Part shown: piece after piece, positions 19,002-28,045 of the stretch
Position numbering within the stretch: position 1 is the first letter of the stretch
How the letters are laid out: each line of letters begins with the position of its first letter
NCBI RefSeq assembly: GCF_003994235.2
Contig: NZ_RYFG02000109.1
Span: forward strand, 20,134-84,133
Reading direction: 5' to 3'
DNA length: 64,000 nucleotides
From: Candidatus Methylobacter oryzae
GTDB lineage: Bacteria > Pseudomonadota > Gammaproteobacteria > Methylococcales > Methylomonadaceae
The notes under the pieces: generated by a model
The model's database searches: none
What the model was told of the DNA's origin: nothing
What the model saw: only the letters and a program-made list of their open reading frames with translations
Position numbers and translations under genes: made by a program

Positions 19002-19769
19002 TTGACGTTCAAGCAGAGTAAATCATGTTTGATCTTTGCCCACCGCGGCGGCAACAGGGAGGCGAAAGACGTCGCCGAAAATACTCGCGCCGCGTTTAAT
19101 TATGCGCTTTCGCATGCGGTTGACGGCATTGAAACGGATGTGCAATTAAGTCTGGACGAAGTTCCTGTGCTTTGGCACGATGGGTTTTTGGATAAACTGG
19201 GGCATCCTGGAAAATGCATCGACGATTTTGATTTCGCGCAGCTTGAACAAATGGATTTTGCCGGGTATTGCTCGCCCGAGGCGGAATCGGAAGGCGCTTT
19301 GAGCTTTAAGGAGTTTATCGACACTTATCAAGGACGTTGTGGCCTGGATATTGAGCTTAAAAGCCGCGATGGGGAATCGCAACAACGGTTGGAAAGCAAG
19401 ATACGGAAAATGCTGGCTATCATCGGGCCGTCGGCCGCCGACGGCGTGTTTATTTCTTCGTTCAACCTGCCCGCTCTGGTGCTTATCCATCAATACGCAC
19501 CGGATTTGCCGCTTTATTATCTTTTGACCGGTCGCCACACTCAGGCCGACATTGAACAGTTCCTTAAGGATTACAGCTTTCTTGCCGGTTTTTGCCTACC
19601 CATCGATATTCATAACGCGTCCATAGCAGAGCTTTTGCGAGAGCGGGGGAGAAGCGTCGGGGTTTATACCTGTAACAGTGAAAAGGACATTCAAAAGGCG
19701 CTGGATCTTAAAGTTGATATCCTGATTACCGATTACCCGCAGTTGGCATTGCGGATGCGGGATGCGTGA
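19002..19769 (+). CDS. Glycerophosphodiester phosphodiesterase
   Basis: A 255-residue GDPD-family TIM-barrel enzyme that hydrolyses deacylated phospholipids to glycerol 3-phosphate and an alcohol. The metal site is visible as FAHRGGN at the N-terminus, AENT, and GIETDVQLSLDEVPVLWHDG; the C-terminal ITDYPQLAL is also typical. There is no signal peptide, so it is probably cytoplasmic (UgpQ-like). The start is TTG with a GATGAGG ribosome-binding sequence nine bases upstream; no in-frame ATG lies near. It stands alone, followed by a long gap. Confidence 0.88.
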   Translation: MTFKQSKSCLIFAHRGGNREAKDVAENTRAAFNYALSHAVDGIETDVQLSLDEVPVLWHDGFLDKLGHPGKCIDDFDFAQLEQMDFAGYCSPEAESEGALSFKEFIDTYQGRCGLDIELKSRDGESQQRLESKIRKMLAIIGPSAADGVFISSFNLPALVLIHQYAPDLPLYYLLTGRHTQADIEQFLKDYSFLAGFCLPIDIHNASIAELLRERGRSVGVYTCNSEKDIQKALDLKVDILITDYPQLALRMRDA

Positions 19770-20157
19770 ATGCATAGCTTGCGGATTGGCATTTTGATGT
19801 GTTAGTTCGCAACGGCATTTATGGCGAATGGCCTGCGTACGGTATGCTTCCCGTAAATTAAAGAAACAAGCGTTAGTAAAATATGAACTTCGGATAATCC
19901 GATTCAATATTTTTTATCCTTATTTCTGTAAGGATATAAGTCCTATTTTTTTCAAATCAGTAAATCCCATTCTTCCGTTACGCAAGAAATTTGTATATTA
20001 AATCCCGTCTGCGATAATGTTTTCCTAACTTGCATTATTTGTGGGCAGGTTGTTTTTCTTTTTGTCCATCCGGGTCAGTAATTTCATATGTTTTAATGAA
20101 ATTTGTAATTGACTTCAGGGTGTTTAACTATATTAGCAATGTATTAAGGAAAGTTTA
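19770..20157. other. AT-rich intergenic gap
   Basis: No gene, RNA or repeat is recognised in these 388 bases. A weak promoter candidate for the next gene is TTGACT (20109-20114) with TATTAG (20131-20136), spacing 16, but it leaves a very short leader. Confidence 0.4.
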
Positions 20158-22194
20158 ATGTTGGTTCTCGGCTTAAGTGGTGGTTGTGATTCGGTATTTG
20201 ATCGGAATTTTAAATTGTTTGAAGACGCTCATCACGATACTGCGGCGGTGTTAATGGAAGATGGCAAAGTCGTTGCCGGAATAGAAGAAGAGAGATTAAT
20301 CCGCATTAAACATACCGGTAAGATATGGAGATTTGCAGTGTTGTTTTGTTTGCAACAAGCAAACAAAACATTGGAAGATATCGATTATATTGCAATCTAT
20401 TCTAATGAAGATATTTTAAATAAAGTATTAAAAAAATATCAGATATGTAATCCCTTGCTTGCTGAAATTGGAGATGCGCGAAAGCTTTACCGTTATCTGT
20501 TTCAGAGTGAGTTTGGTTTTTGCTTAAGAGATGAACAGCTTGTATTTGTAGATCACCATATTAGTCATGCCGCCACCGCTTATTATATGTCGGGTTTTAA
20601 TGACAGTTTGATACTGACTATCGACGCGCTTGGCGATACTTTATCGACCAATGTGATCGATGCGCGCAACAAGCGTTTCGATAATCTGCTGAGCAAGTCG
20701 GAATCCGATTCTATAGGTATCTTATATTTAGATGTAATACGTTTTCTTGGCTATCGTATTTTTGATGAATATAAAGTTATGGGATTGGCGCCTTATGGTT
20801 GTAGTGAGACTTATAAAGAACAATTGCGGCGCTTATATACTTTATTGCCGAACGGCGATTATACGTTGCATCGAGAACGCGTAATTGAATTGTTTAGCAT
20901 AACCAATCCTCGGAAAAAGGATGCGCCGTTTACCCAAGTTCATACGGATATTGCGGCAGCATTGCAAGAAGCGATAGAAGAGATCGTTTTTCATATTCTT
21001 AGCCATTTTCAGCAAGTGACCGGCCACACGCGTCTGGTGATCAGCGGCGGTGTCGGGCAAAGCAGCAGCATGAACGGAAAAATCCTTCGCTCAGGTTTAT
21101 TTAAAGATGTTTTTGTGCCTTCTTTCGCCGGTGATTCGGGCTGTGCTTATGGAGCAGCAGCTTACGCGGCCCACCAAATGCAACCGGAATTACCGTTTGC
21201 CCGAGCAAGTCACGCCTATTGGGGAACCCAGATTCATGACGATGAAATCGGTGAAACTCTCGATGCATGGCGTCCGTTCTTGCATATTGAAAAAATGGAC
21301 AACCGGTCGGAGCAGGTATCCGACTTGATGATTGATGGAGCGGTAATCGGTTGGGTGCAAGGACGCTCCGAATTCGGGCCCAGGTCTTTGGGTAATCGTA
21401 GTATTTTGGCCGATCCGCGCGTTGCCACGCATAAGGAAACGATCAACGCTATGATCAAAATGCGTGAAAGTTACCGCCCGTTTGCGCCGTCTGTCCTGGA
21501 AGAACGCGTCCTGGATTTCTTTGAAGTACCGGGAGAAAATGCCGAATTTCCGTTTATGTCGTTCGTGTTGAATGTCAAGCCGGAATGGCGCGAGCAATTA
21601 CCCGCTATCACGCATATAGACGGCAGCGCCCGGTTGCAAACTGTAAGCCGGACCAGCAACCCGCGCTATTGGGAGTTAATCGACGCATTTGGCCGTAAAA
21701 CCGGCATTCCGGTTTTATTGAATACTTCATTTAATAATCATGCCGAGCCTATTGTCGACAGTATAAATGACGCGGTAGTGTGTTATTTGACATCCGGCCT
21801 GGACTATCTGGTTGTAGGCGATTATTTAGCCCGTAAAAAAGATTGGCAGCCTAGCGATATGAGCGGCTTAATCGTTAGCTTGCCAAAAGCGGCACTCTTA
21901 TTAAGAGAAGATTACTACGTCAATCATAGTGAACGCGGCTTCACTTACTCATTAGCTTGGAATTACGATACTGCGCGCGACCATGACTACGACCCTACAC
22001 GGCGGCCTCATGCATTGTCGGAACCATGGTACAAGATTTTGCAAGCGGCTGACGGAAAGCAATCTGTAAGACAACTTATGTTTATATTAGGTTTCTCAAA
22101 CGAACAGCAAGCACAGGTTTTAGAGGAGTTGCCGGGATTATGGTCGGATCGATTGGTGGTGTTGAGGCCCGGTTCCGGCAATGATAATTTTTAG
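20158..22194 (+). CDS. NodU/TobZ-family O-carbamoyltransferase
   Basis: A 678-residue enzyme of the family that makes carbamoyl-adenylate from carbamoyl phosphate and ATP and transfers the carbamoyl group to a hydroxyl of a sugar or natural product. Family marks are HHDTAAVLMEDGKVVAGIEEERLIRIKH at the N-terminus, VDHHISHAATAYY, LTIDALGD, YKVMGLAPYG, ISGGVGQSSSMNGKI, and the C-terminal GRSEFGPRSLGNRSILADPR. The last about 90 residues go beyond the usual length and include YKILQAADGKQSVRQLMFIL, a short helical region of unknown role. AAGGA eight bases before the ATG fixes the start. The acceptor is unknown; no sugar biosynthesis genes lie nearby, although a P450 lies 6 kb downstream. Confidence 0.87.
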   Translation: MLVLGLSGGCDSVFDRNFKLFEDAHHDTAAVLMEDGKVVAGIEEERLIRIKHTGKIWRFAVLFCLQQANKTLEDIDYIAIYSNEDILNKVLKKYQICNPLLAEIGDARKLYRYLFQSEFGFCLRDEQLVFVDHHISHAATAYYMSGFNDSLILTIDALGDTLSTNVIDARNKRFDNLLSKSESDSIGILYLDVIRFLGYRIFDEYKVMGLAPYGCSETYKEQLRRLYTLLPNGDYTLHRERVIELFSITNPRKKDAPFTQVHTDIAAALQEAIEEIVFHILSHFQQVTGHTRLVISGGVGQSSSMNGKILRSGLFKDVFVPSFAGDSGCAYGAAAYAAHQMQPELPFARASHAYWGTQIHDDEIGETLDAWRPFLHIEKMDNRSEQVSDLMIDGAVIGWVQGRSEFGPRSLGNRSILADPRVATHKETINAMIKMRESYRPFAPSVLEERVLDFFEVPGENAEFPFMSFVLNVKPEWREQLPAITHIDGSARLQTVSRTSNPRYWELIDAFGRKTGIPVLLNTSFNNHAEPIVDSINDAVVCYLTSGLDYLVVGDYLARKKDWQPSDMSGLIVSLPKAALLLREDYYVNHSERGFTYSLAWNYDTARDHDYDPTRRPHALSEPWYKILQAADGKQSVRQLMFILGFSNEQQAQVLEELPGLWSDRLVVLRPGSGNDNF

Positions 22195-22496
22195 TTCATG
22201 GTTTGGTGGTTAGCCGTTACAACAAGCATGTATCAGTATTAACAGTTGTTTTTATAGGAGAATGACTAAAAATAGCAGCAAATGTTCAGCGGGGAATAGA
22301 GATTTTATCTTTGTCTTTGGGCAGGGTTTGTAACATCCAAATGTGTCTATAAGTATTCATACGTATTTTTTCGATGCTTTATTTTTCTTTAACGGCTATC
22401 ATTCCAATTCCCTACAATCCCAAAGAATATTAAATGATCACGCCACAACTTTCTTTTTTGGTATTTAGAGTGTTGTTTTAACAAAAGATACTGGAA
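22195..22496. other. AT-rich intergenic gap with one possible 23-residue ORF
   Basis: This holds no recognisable gene. A short frame at 22262-22333 has a good ribosome-binding site (TAGGAGA) and encodes 23 residues beginning MTKNSSKC; it matches nothing I know and could be chance. The promoter for the next operon should lie here. Confidence 0.35.
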
Positions 22497-23285
22497 ATGA
22501 AACGCATCTTATCTGTTCTTTTTATCTTTTCTGTTTTTGTTACGGGAGCTTACCGGTCCGCGTATGCGGATGAAGGCCCGTTTATCTATTTTTACAATCC
22601 GGAAACGAACATCAATAATTTTGCGTCATTAAAAAGAGGCTTTGATGTTTATTTAGTGGATCATGGCGGTTATCTTTTTCAACCTTTTGATATAAAAGAG
22701 ACTTTTGAATCCGCGATTCAAGGGAAAAAAGGCGATGTTTATTTATTATCCAATTGGCATTTAAAAGCGTTACAGCAAAAAAATATACCTCTGAAAATTG
22801 CGTTGGTCGGAACCTCAAAAGGCAACACGATGCAAAGGAAAGTGTTAAGTGCGAAAAAAGACATTACTGATGTCTCCATGCTTAAAAATACCGTAGTCGC
22901 AGGTGCGGGAAGTGAAGAGTACATCCAAAGCGTATTGAAGCAAATACTCGGCAAAGACCAAGAAGCATTGCTTAAAGACATCAAAATCCTGATCGTGCCC
23001 AAAGATATCGATGCCATTATGGCTGTGGGATTTGGAATGGCGACTGCCGCCATCTCGGCAGAAAGCAGTTTGGAAAAATTGGCGATGATTAACCCTAATC
23101 AACACCGGGAGTTACATAGTTTAGGGGTTAGCGAAAAAGATTATTTTCTAATCGCCGCGACACTGAAGAAACCGGACCAGAAAGAAGAACAATTGCTTGA
23201 GGTGTTACGCAAAATGCCGGATGCCGATGCCGGTGAAGAAAACTTAAGGATGTTAGGTATAGACGGTTGGAGGGCGTTGCAATGA
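22497..23285 (+). CDS. PhnD/SsuA-like periplasmic substrate-binding protein, orphan
   Basis: A 262-residue exported protein with a signal peptide ending near AYA-DEG. The arrangement (FASLKRGFDVYLVDHGG, then GKKGDVYLLSNWHLKAL, TDVSMLKNTVVAGAGSEEY, and DIDAIMAVGFGMATAAI) resembles the phosphonate/transferrin-like type 2 binding fold with its open-and-close domains. No ABC permease or ATPase lies nearby. It is the first of three genes reaching to the TonB-dependent receptor, with a 46-base gap to the second. It may deliver a ligand from the receptor across the periplasm or act as a sensor. The ligand cannot be told from the sequence. Confidence 0.6.
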   Translation: MKRILSVLFIFSVFVTGAYRSAYADEGPFIYFYNPETNINNFASLKRGFDVYLVDHGGYLFQPFDIKETFESAIQGKKGDVYLLSNWHLKALQQKNIPLKIALVGTSKGNTMQRKVLSAKKDITDVSMLKNTVVAGAGSEEYIQSVLKQILGKDQEALLKDIKILIVPKDIDAIMAVGFGMATAAISAESSLEKLAMINPNQHRELHSLGVSEKDYFLIAATLKKPDQKEEQLLEVLRKMPDADAGEENLRMLGIDGWRALQ

Positions 23286-23331
23286 AGTGTGTCAATAATC
23301 GCCGTGTATCCGATAAAGACTGGAAGCAATT

Positions 23332-24267
23332 ATGAAAATAAGAAATTTTTGTAAGGTCTTAATACTGTTGACGGTGTTTTGGATCAGCGCCGGTTTTGCC
23401 CAGCCGAGCAAAATATTGATCGTCAATAGCGACAATAGTGTTTATCGGTATCAAACAATTGCTACGGAATTTAAGAAAATCATCCAGCAAAATGCCTATC
23501 AAGTGGCAGAATTGAACTTAAACAGCCATGCCGACGCCGAAACTGAACTAAAGCAGCTTATTCAGCAAGAAAATCCTGGACTCATCTATACCATAGGTAC
23601 CAAAGCTTATTTATTAGCGCGCGACTATACCCATAACAGAAAGTTGTTATTTTCAGCGGCTATTAACTGGAGAAGGTTGGATATTGCTGAAGGAACTTAT
23701 GGCGTAGCTAATGAATTGGCATCGGCACAAGAAATATCGTTGCTACGCTATTTCTTGCCCTCAATTAAAACTATCGGTTTGCTTTACAGCGATAAATTCA
23801 GTCGCGAGTACGTGGAAAGCATCAAAAAAGATGCTTTGTCCGTAGGTATAAATGTCGTTACCAAAGCCATTAATGAAGACAAAGAGATCGGCGACGCGCT
23901 TAACGGATTGTTGCCGAAAATAGAGTTGTTCTGGATTATTTCCGATCCGGTTGTTTTAAGTAATAAAGAATCGGTAAAGACAATCTTCCAATCGGCCCAA
24001 CAACAAAAGAAACCTGTCTATGCATACAGCGACGTGTATATAGAACAGGGCGCGGTCTTGGCCGTTTCAGCGGATAGCGACACCATCGGGAGACAGTCGG
24101 CTAGTTTCGTCCTGATGATGGATAAAGATAAAGTGTCTGAAGGAACAGTGCAAAGTCCGGCGGGTTCAACGATCACTTTAAATAAATGCGTTCTCGATGC
24201 ATTGCGGCTCAATTTCAATAAAGATGCCTTGGATTCGATCAATAAAGTCGTAGGGTGTGAGAAATGA
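23332..24267 (+). CDS. ABC_sub_bind (TrpX-like) periplasmic binding protein, orphan
   Basis: A 311-residue exported protein with a signal peptide ending near AGFAQ. The fold signatures are ILIVNSDNSVYRYQTIATEFKK, NPGLIYTIGTKAYLLA, a LPSIKTIGLLYSDKFSREYVE hinge region and KKPVYAYSDVYIEQGAVLAVSADSDTIGRQSA. This is the PF04392-type ABC substrate-binding family. Like its upstream neighbour it has no partner permease or ATPase here. Its stop overlaps the ATG of the TonB receptor (ATGA), which argues that the two proteins are made together and act in the same uptake or sensing path. Confidence 0.78.
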   Translation: MKIRNFCKVLILLTVFWISAGFAQPSKILIVNSDNSVYRYQTIATEFKKIIQQNAYQVAELNLNSHADAETELKQLIQQENPGLIYTIGTKAYLLARDYTHNRKLLFSAAINWRRLDIAEGTYGVANELASAQEISLLRYFLPSIKTIGLLYSDKFSREYVESIKKDALSVGINVVTKAINEDKEIGDALNGLLPKIELFWIISDPVVLSNKESVKTIFQSAQQQKKPVYAYSDVYIEQGAVLAVSADSDTIGRQSASFVLMMDKDKVSEGTVQSPAGSTITLNKCVLDALRLNFNKDALDSINKVVGCEK

Positions 24268-26276
24268 ACAAGTACGTATATAACCTACTGTTTGGCGTAT
24301 TGATCTTGAATTCGAACGCTTCTGCGGAAACTTCGGCTGCGAATAATGATTTGGAAAAGGAATTGGCCTATCTTGCCGCGGAAAGACAAGTCGTGGTGAC
24401 TGCCTCGAAAATGGAAGAGCATGTGGACAAAACGATTGCCACAACAACAGTGATTACCCAAGACGATATTGCGCATATCGGCGCGCGTAATTTATTGGAT
24501 GTGTTGCGGTTGGTGCCGGGCATCGGTATTACTCAAACCCAGTTTGGCTGGCGTGAAATTGAAGTTCGCGGCGTTAAAACAGTACTGTCTGAAAAAGTGC
24601 AGATCATGTTGAACGGCCATCCGTTGGATCATAACCTGCAAAATGCCGGCAGTGCTTGGGTTTACGATGATTTACCGGTCGATACGATCAAGCGCGTGGA
24701 AGTCGTGCGCGGCCCGGGGTCGGCTTTATACGGCGCTAATGCTTTTCTTGCCGTTATTAATATCATTACCCAGAATGCCAAGGATTTGAATGGCGTGCAA
24801 ACGTCGGCCGGCTGGGGCAGCTTTGATACCCAGCAATACCGGGCGTCTTGGGGAAAGCAATTTGATAATACCGCTGAAGCAGCGTTACATTTTAATTTTA
24901 CCGATACCAACGGTATTAATTCGCCGATTCCGGCTGATAGTTCAAGCATACAAGGTTTAAGCTCTTCAGCTCCTGGTAAAAGCCAGCTTACAGAGGGCCG
25001 TTATGACTTGGAATGGCAGTTGGGTTATCAAGATTTTAAACTGGACGGGCGGTACATTAATAAAAAGATGGGGACGTTTTTTGGAGCGGCAACTATTCTT
25101 AGCGATGACAGGACTCAACAGGACTATAATGATTATTTCTTGCGTTTGAGTCGAGCGTGGAAAATTAAAGATGATTTCACGATAGATACTCAAATATTTC
25201 ATGATTTCTATAGTGCTGATAATAGATGGCAACTTGCACAGAATCAGTTTACTCGTAGTGGCTTTCAAGACATGCGCACTGGTGGTGAAATCCAAGCTAA
25301 TTATCATATCAGCGATGCTCAAGCCGTGATCGCTGGGTTCTCATATGCAAAAGAACAGCAGGGTAATCTTATTGATGAATTGGGTCCCGATCCTGAACAT
25401 TTGATACCCGCACCGTCTATTACCGAGGAAAGAACACGTAAACATTGGGGCCTTTATATCGAAGATGTGTGGGATCCATTAAAAAATTTACGCTTGACTC
25501 TGGGTGCACGCTATGACCGATATAACGATTTTGGCGGTACATTTAATCCCAGGATGGGGTTTAATTGGGAGTTTATTAGAAATTATTCATTGAAGTTTTC
25601 TTATGGTACCGCTTATCGAGCACCTGCTTTTGGTGAGCTCGGCCTTGTCAACAACCCTGTATTATTAGGTAACTCATCACTTAAGCCGGAAGAAGTTAAA
25701 ACCTTTGAAACAGGTATTGTTGCCCATCCTGTGGCGAGCTTGACGACCCAGGCTATATATTATCACTCAGCAATCAATCAAATTATCTCACAGGTTCCCA
25801 TTCAAACGGCGATTTCGCGTTACGATAATAGTGGCAGTGTCATTGCCGAGGGAGTTGAGTTAGAAGCGCGTTACGATTTTGAAGGGAGTTTACAAGGTTC
25901 TTATCTGAGTGCCAATCATGTTTTACAGCATAGCGTCCAGCTTGGCCAACAGTTAGCGGACGTGCCACGGCATCGCACTAACCTGACAGCCAATTTGGCT
26001 TTCGATAACACCTGGAGTAGTTTTGCCCATGTCCTTATTAAAGGCAATACATTACGTAGTTTAAGCGACGCGCGTAACGAGGTACCCGGATATGCCTTGC
26101 TCGATGTCGGCTTGTTGGGGAAAAATATGTTCGGTAGGAAAGTTGATATCAGTTTTAATGTTTATAACTTATTTGACAAACGCTATTACGATCCAGCTCC
26201 GACCAGTTTGAGTTTTATAGGTGATTACCAAATGCCGGGAAGAGCTTTTTTTGGGCATGTCAGCTTGAGGTTTTAA
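24264..26276 (+). CDS. TonB-dependent outer membrane receptor
   Basis: A 670-residue outer-membrane transporter. The signal peptide is followed by the TonB-box region and a plug domain (about 45-165) with QVVVTASKMEEHVDKTIATTTVITQDDI, LDVLRLVPGI, and VEVVRGPGSALYGANAFLAVINII. The beta-barrel follows and ends in GHVSLRF with the usual terminal Phe. It resembles the CirA/BtuB branch rather than large siderophore receptors with signalling extensions. It is coupled by an ATGA overlap to an ABC_sub_bind protein. No TonB-ExbBD genes lie in the window. The substrate is unknown. A 9-bp hairpin at 26298-26326 follows the gene. Confidence 0.92.
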   Translation: MNKYVYNLLFGVLILNSNASAETSAANNDLEKELAYLAAERQVVVTASKMEEHVDKTIATTTVITQDDIAHIGARNLLDVLRLVPGIGITQTQFGWREIEVRGVKTVLSEKVQIMLNGHPLDHNLQNAGSAWVYDDLPVDTIKRVEVVRGPGSALYGANAFLAVINIITQNAKDLNGVQTSAGWGSFDTQQYRASWGKQFDNTAEAALHFNFTDTNGINSPIPADSSSIQGLSSSAPGKSQLTEGRYDLEWQLGYQDFKLDGRYINKKMGTFFGAATILSDDRTQQDYNDYFLRLSRAWKIKDDFTIDTQIFHDFYSADNRWQLAQNQFTRSGFQDMRTGGEIQANYHISDAQAVIAGFSYAKEQQGNLIDELGPDPEHLIPAPSITEERTRKHWGLYIEDVWDPLKNLRLTLGARYDRYNDFGGTFNPRMGFNWEFIRNYSLKFSYGTAYRAPAFGELGLVNNPVLLGNSSLKPEEVKTFETGIVAHPVASLTTQAIYYHSAINQIISQVPIQTAISRYDNSGSVIAEGVELEARYDFEGSLQGSYLSANHVLQHSVQLGQQLADVPRHRTNLTANLAFDNTWSSFAHVLIKGNTLRSLSDARNEVPGYALLDVGLLGKNMFGRKVDISFNVYNLFDKRYYDPAPTSLSFIGDYQMPGRAFFGHVSLRF

Positions 26277-26297
26277 TTAGGAAAGTGCATATGGAGA

Positions 26298-26326
26298 AGG
26301 TGGACTGCCTTCCGGTGAGTCCACCT
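26298..26326. other. Hairpin after the TonB receptor gene
   Basis: AGGTGGACT (26298-26306) pairs perfectly with AGTCCACCT (26318-26326) around an 11-base loop. No T-run follows, so it is a possible transcript end or small repeat rather than a proven terminator. Confidence 0.45.
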
Positions 26327-26481
26327 ACAGGTTACGATCTTAATAGAAATAGAACATCTCGCCTCTCTTTCAATGAAATTATCTAAAGAAACTTTTAAGG
26401 TTATGAGCATCGTTTGTTGCACTTCATTAACAACGCAATCAGGAGAAGGACGATCCTGAGTGCTGTATAAATACTTATTTA

Positions 26482-27786
26482 TTATATTTTATAATCCGAC
26501 ATTAAAGCTGACAGGGCAATATAGCTATTGGGGGCAGGTATACGATCCTCAGGAAATGCAGCCAAAATTTCTTCAATATTTGATAAAAACAAGTCTATAA
26601 GTTCAGTATGTTGCAGCTTTTCAATAGCACATAGTCCGATAATGCCGATTTCTGTTCCTAACGGTATATGTTTGGGGTTTTTTTTCGGGTCACTATTTAT
26701 ATCGGCATTCGATAAAGGTTGAGCGTCTTTTTTGGCAAGGAAGCTTATTGAATCAGGTCCCATAGCAACATAGCTTTTCTTTGTTGCATTCCATGCCAAT
26801 AGACTTTCATTTTTATAATAGATAAAAAACGTTTCATCTTGATTTGAGACAGTAATTTTTCCTGCATCAAAACCGCTTATTTCTCTCTCTTCTTTGTTGG
26901 TGATTATGCCTTCAAATAACATATAGCTGGTAACTGAAAAGCTACTCAACAACTCCAGAAATTTATTGTAGCTTCTGGATTCAATCATATTTCGTCCTAG
27001 ATTCCATGCAAGTCCCACTGTCCATTGGTTAAATTTAGTCCAGTTTTTATCGGATAAAATTGAGCAATTCAAGTCAGCTCCTTGCATTGGATAGCATGCC
27101 AAACCTGCTGTACTATTGTTTGATTTGGCAAAATGCCGAGCTTGGTTTTCTGCATCTATCGCACCGTTCACCTGTACGACTGTTTTTTGATAGTGCCCTA
27201 ATTCGTCTGTATCTGAAGTCAAGATAACAGGATTTATGGGTAATTTATTGATATTAAAGAGTGTCATGCTCAATTCCGGCATTGCTCTGCCACAAGGGTC
27301 TCCATTAATTACCTCAATTCCCTTTCTGGCTGAAATTATAAAGGGGACTAATGTATTAATTGCCCCCATTTCAACCGGGATTAAATAGCCTAACGGGTCT
27401 TGGCCGGAGTGAGTTAGATATTTATCCATTTCTAAGAAGGCATTTAATGAAGCGGTTTGTCCGAAGCCTTCAAACACCTTATCCGGTGAACCTAAACCCG
27501 CGACAAAAGCTATGTTTTTATTTGCTTTAAGGTTATCGGGATTTACATAGTGCATAACATTGGTGTCATTTATCATTTTATCCATAAAAAGCAAAGCTAG
27601 CCCAATTGATCCGCCGCCGCCCGATGCTAAAAAGCAAGCGCCATGCACAATATAGCTAATGTCTTTTTTCGTTAATTGATAATTGTCAGAACCGAAGTTT
27701 ATTATTCTGTAGTCATTCGGATAGATTTTTTTTATCTGCTTTTCTTTATAAATAGATGATTCTTCTATTGAAAGATCATTAAGCAT
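26482..27786 (-). CDS. DUF917-family protein (S-methyl thiohydantoin desulfurase-like)
   Basis: A 434-residue soluble protein without a signal peptide. It carries the DUF917 hallmarks GACFLASGGGGSIG near residue 50, VEMGAINTLVPF and GDPCGRAMPELSM. The family is named from a domain found with hydantoinase/oxoprolinase-like proteins; its partner HyuA-type subunit is absent here. A C-terminal segment (IPLGTEIGIIGLCAIEKLQHTELIDLF) also fits. It is transcribed away from the P450 gene with about 260 bases between, so the two may share a control region. The base composition is AT-rich compared with the flanking housekeeping genes. The actual substrate is unknown. Confidence 0.72.
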   Translation of the reverse strand: MLNDLSIEESSIYKEKQIKKIYPNDYRIINFGSDNYQLTKKDISYIVHGACFLASGGGGSIGLALLFMDKMINDTNVMHYVNPDNLKANKNIAFVAGLGSPDKVFEGFGQTASLNAFLEMDKYLTHSGQDPLGYLIPVEMGAINTLVPFIISARKGIEVINGDPCGRAMPELSMTLFNINKLPINPVILTSDTDELGHYQKTVVQVNGAIDAENQARHFAKSNNSTAGLACYPMQGADLNCSILSDKNWTKFNQWTVGLAWNLGRNMIESRSYNKFLELLSSFSVTSYMLFEGIITNKEEREISGFDAGKITVSNQDETFFIYYKNESLLAWNATKKSYVAMGPDSISFLAKKDAQPLSNADINSDPKKNPKHIPLGTEIGIIGLCAIEKLQHTELIDLFLSNIEEILAAFPEDRIPAPNSYIALSALMSDYKI

Positions 27787-28045
27787 GAAGAAATATTCCT
27801 TAAAATTAAATAAATTGGTTTTGTGTCGGTTGAGGGTTATCTTTGTTAAATATAGAAAAATCTGTTGGTTTAACTTAGATAAAATATTTTTAACAGGATA
27901 GAGATGATATTGTAAGCTATAACGTTAACAATATGGGGCAAAAAACTGACATAATTTAACTACTGACATTTTCAGTAAATATAGATAATGCGATTTAACA
28001 TTTATCCTACCGAAAAAATACTCAATTATATAGAGATATTTGCTT

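Noticed and set aside
22497..26276. Methanobactin-type copper uptake operon
   Set aside because: No precursor peptide or MbnB/MbnC-like genes are present; only the TonB receptor is shared with such loci.
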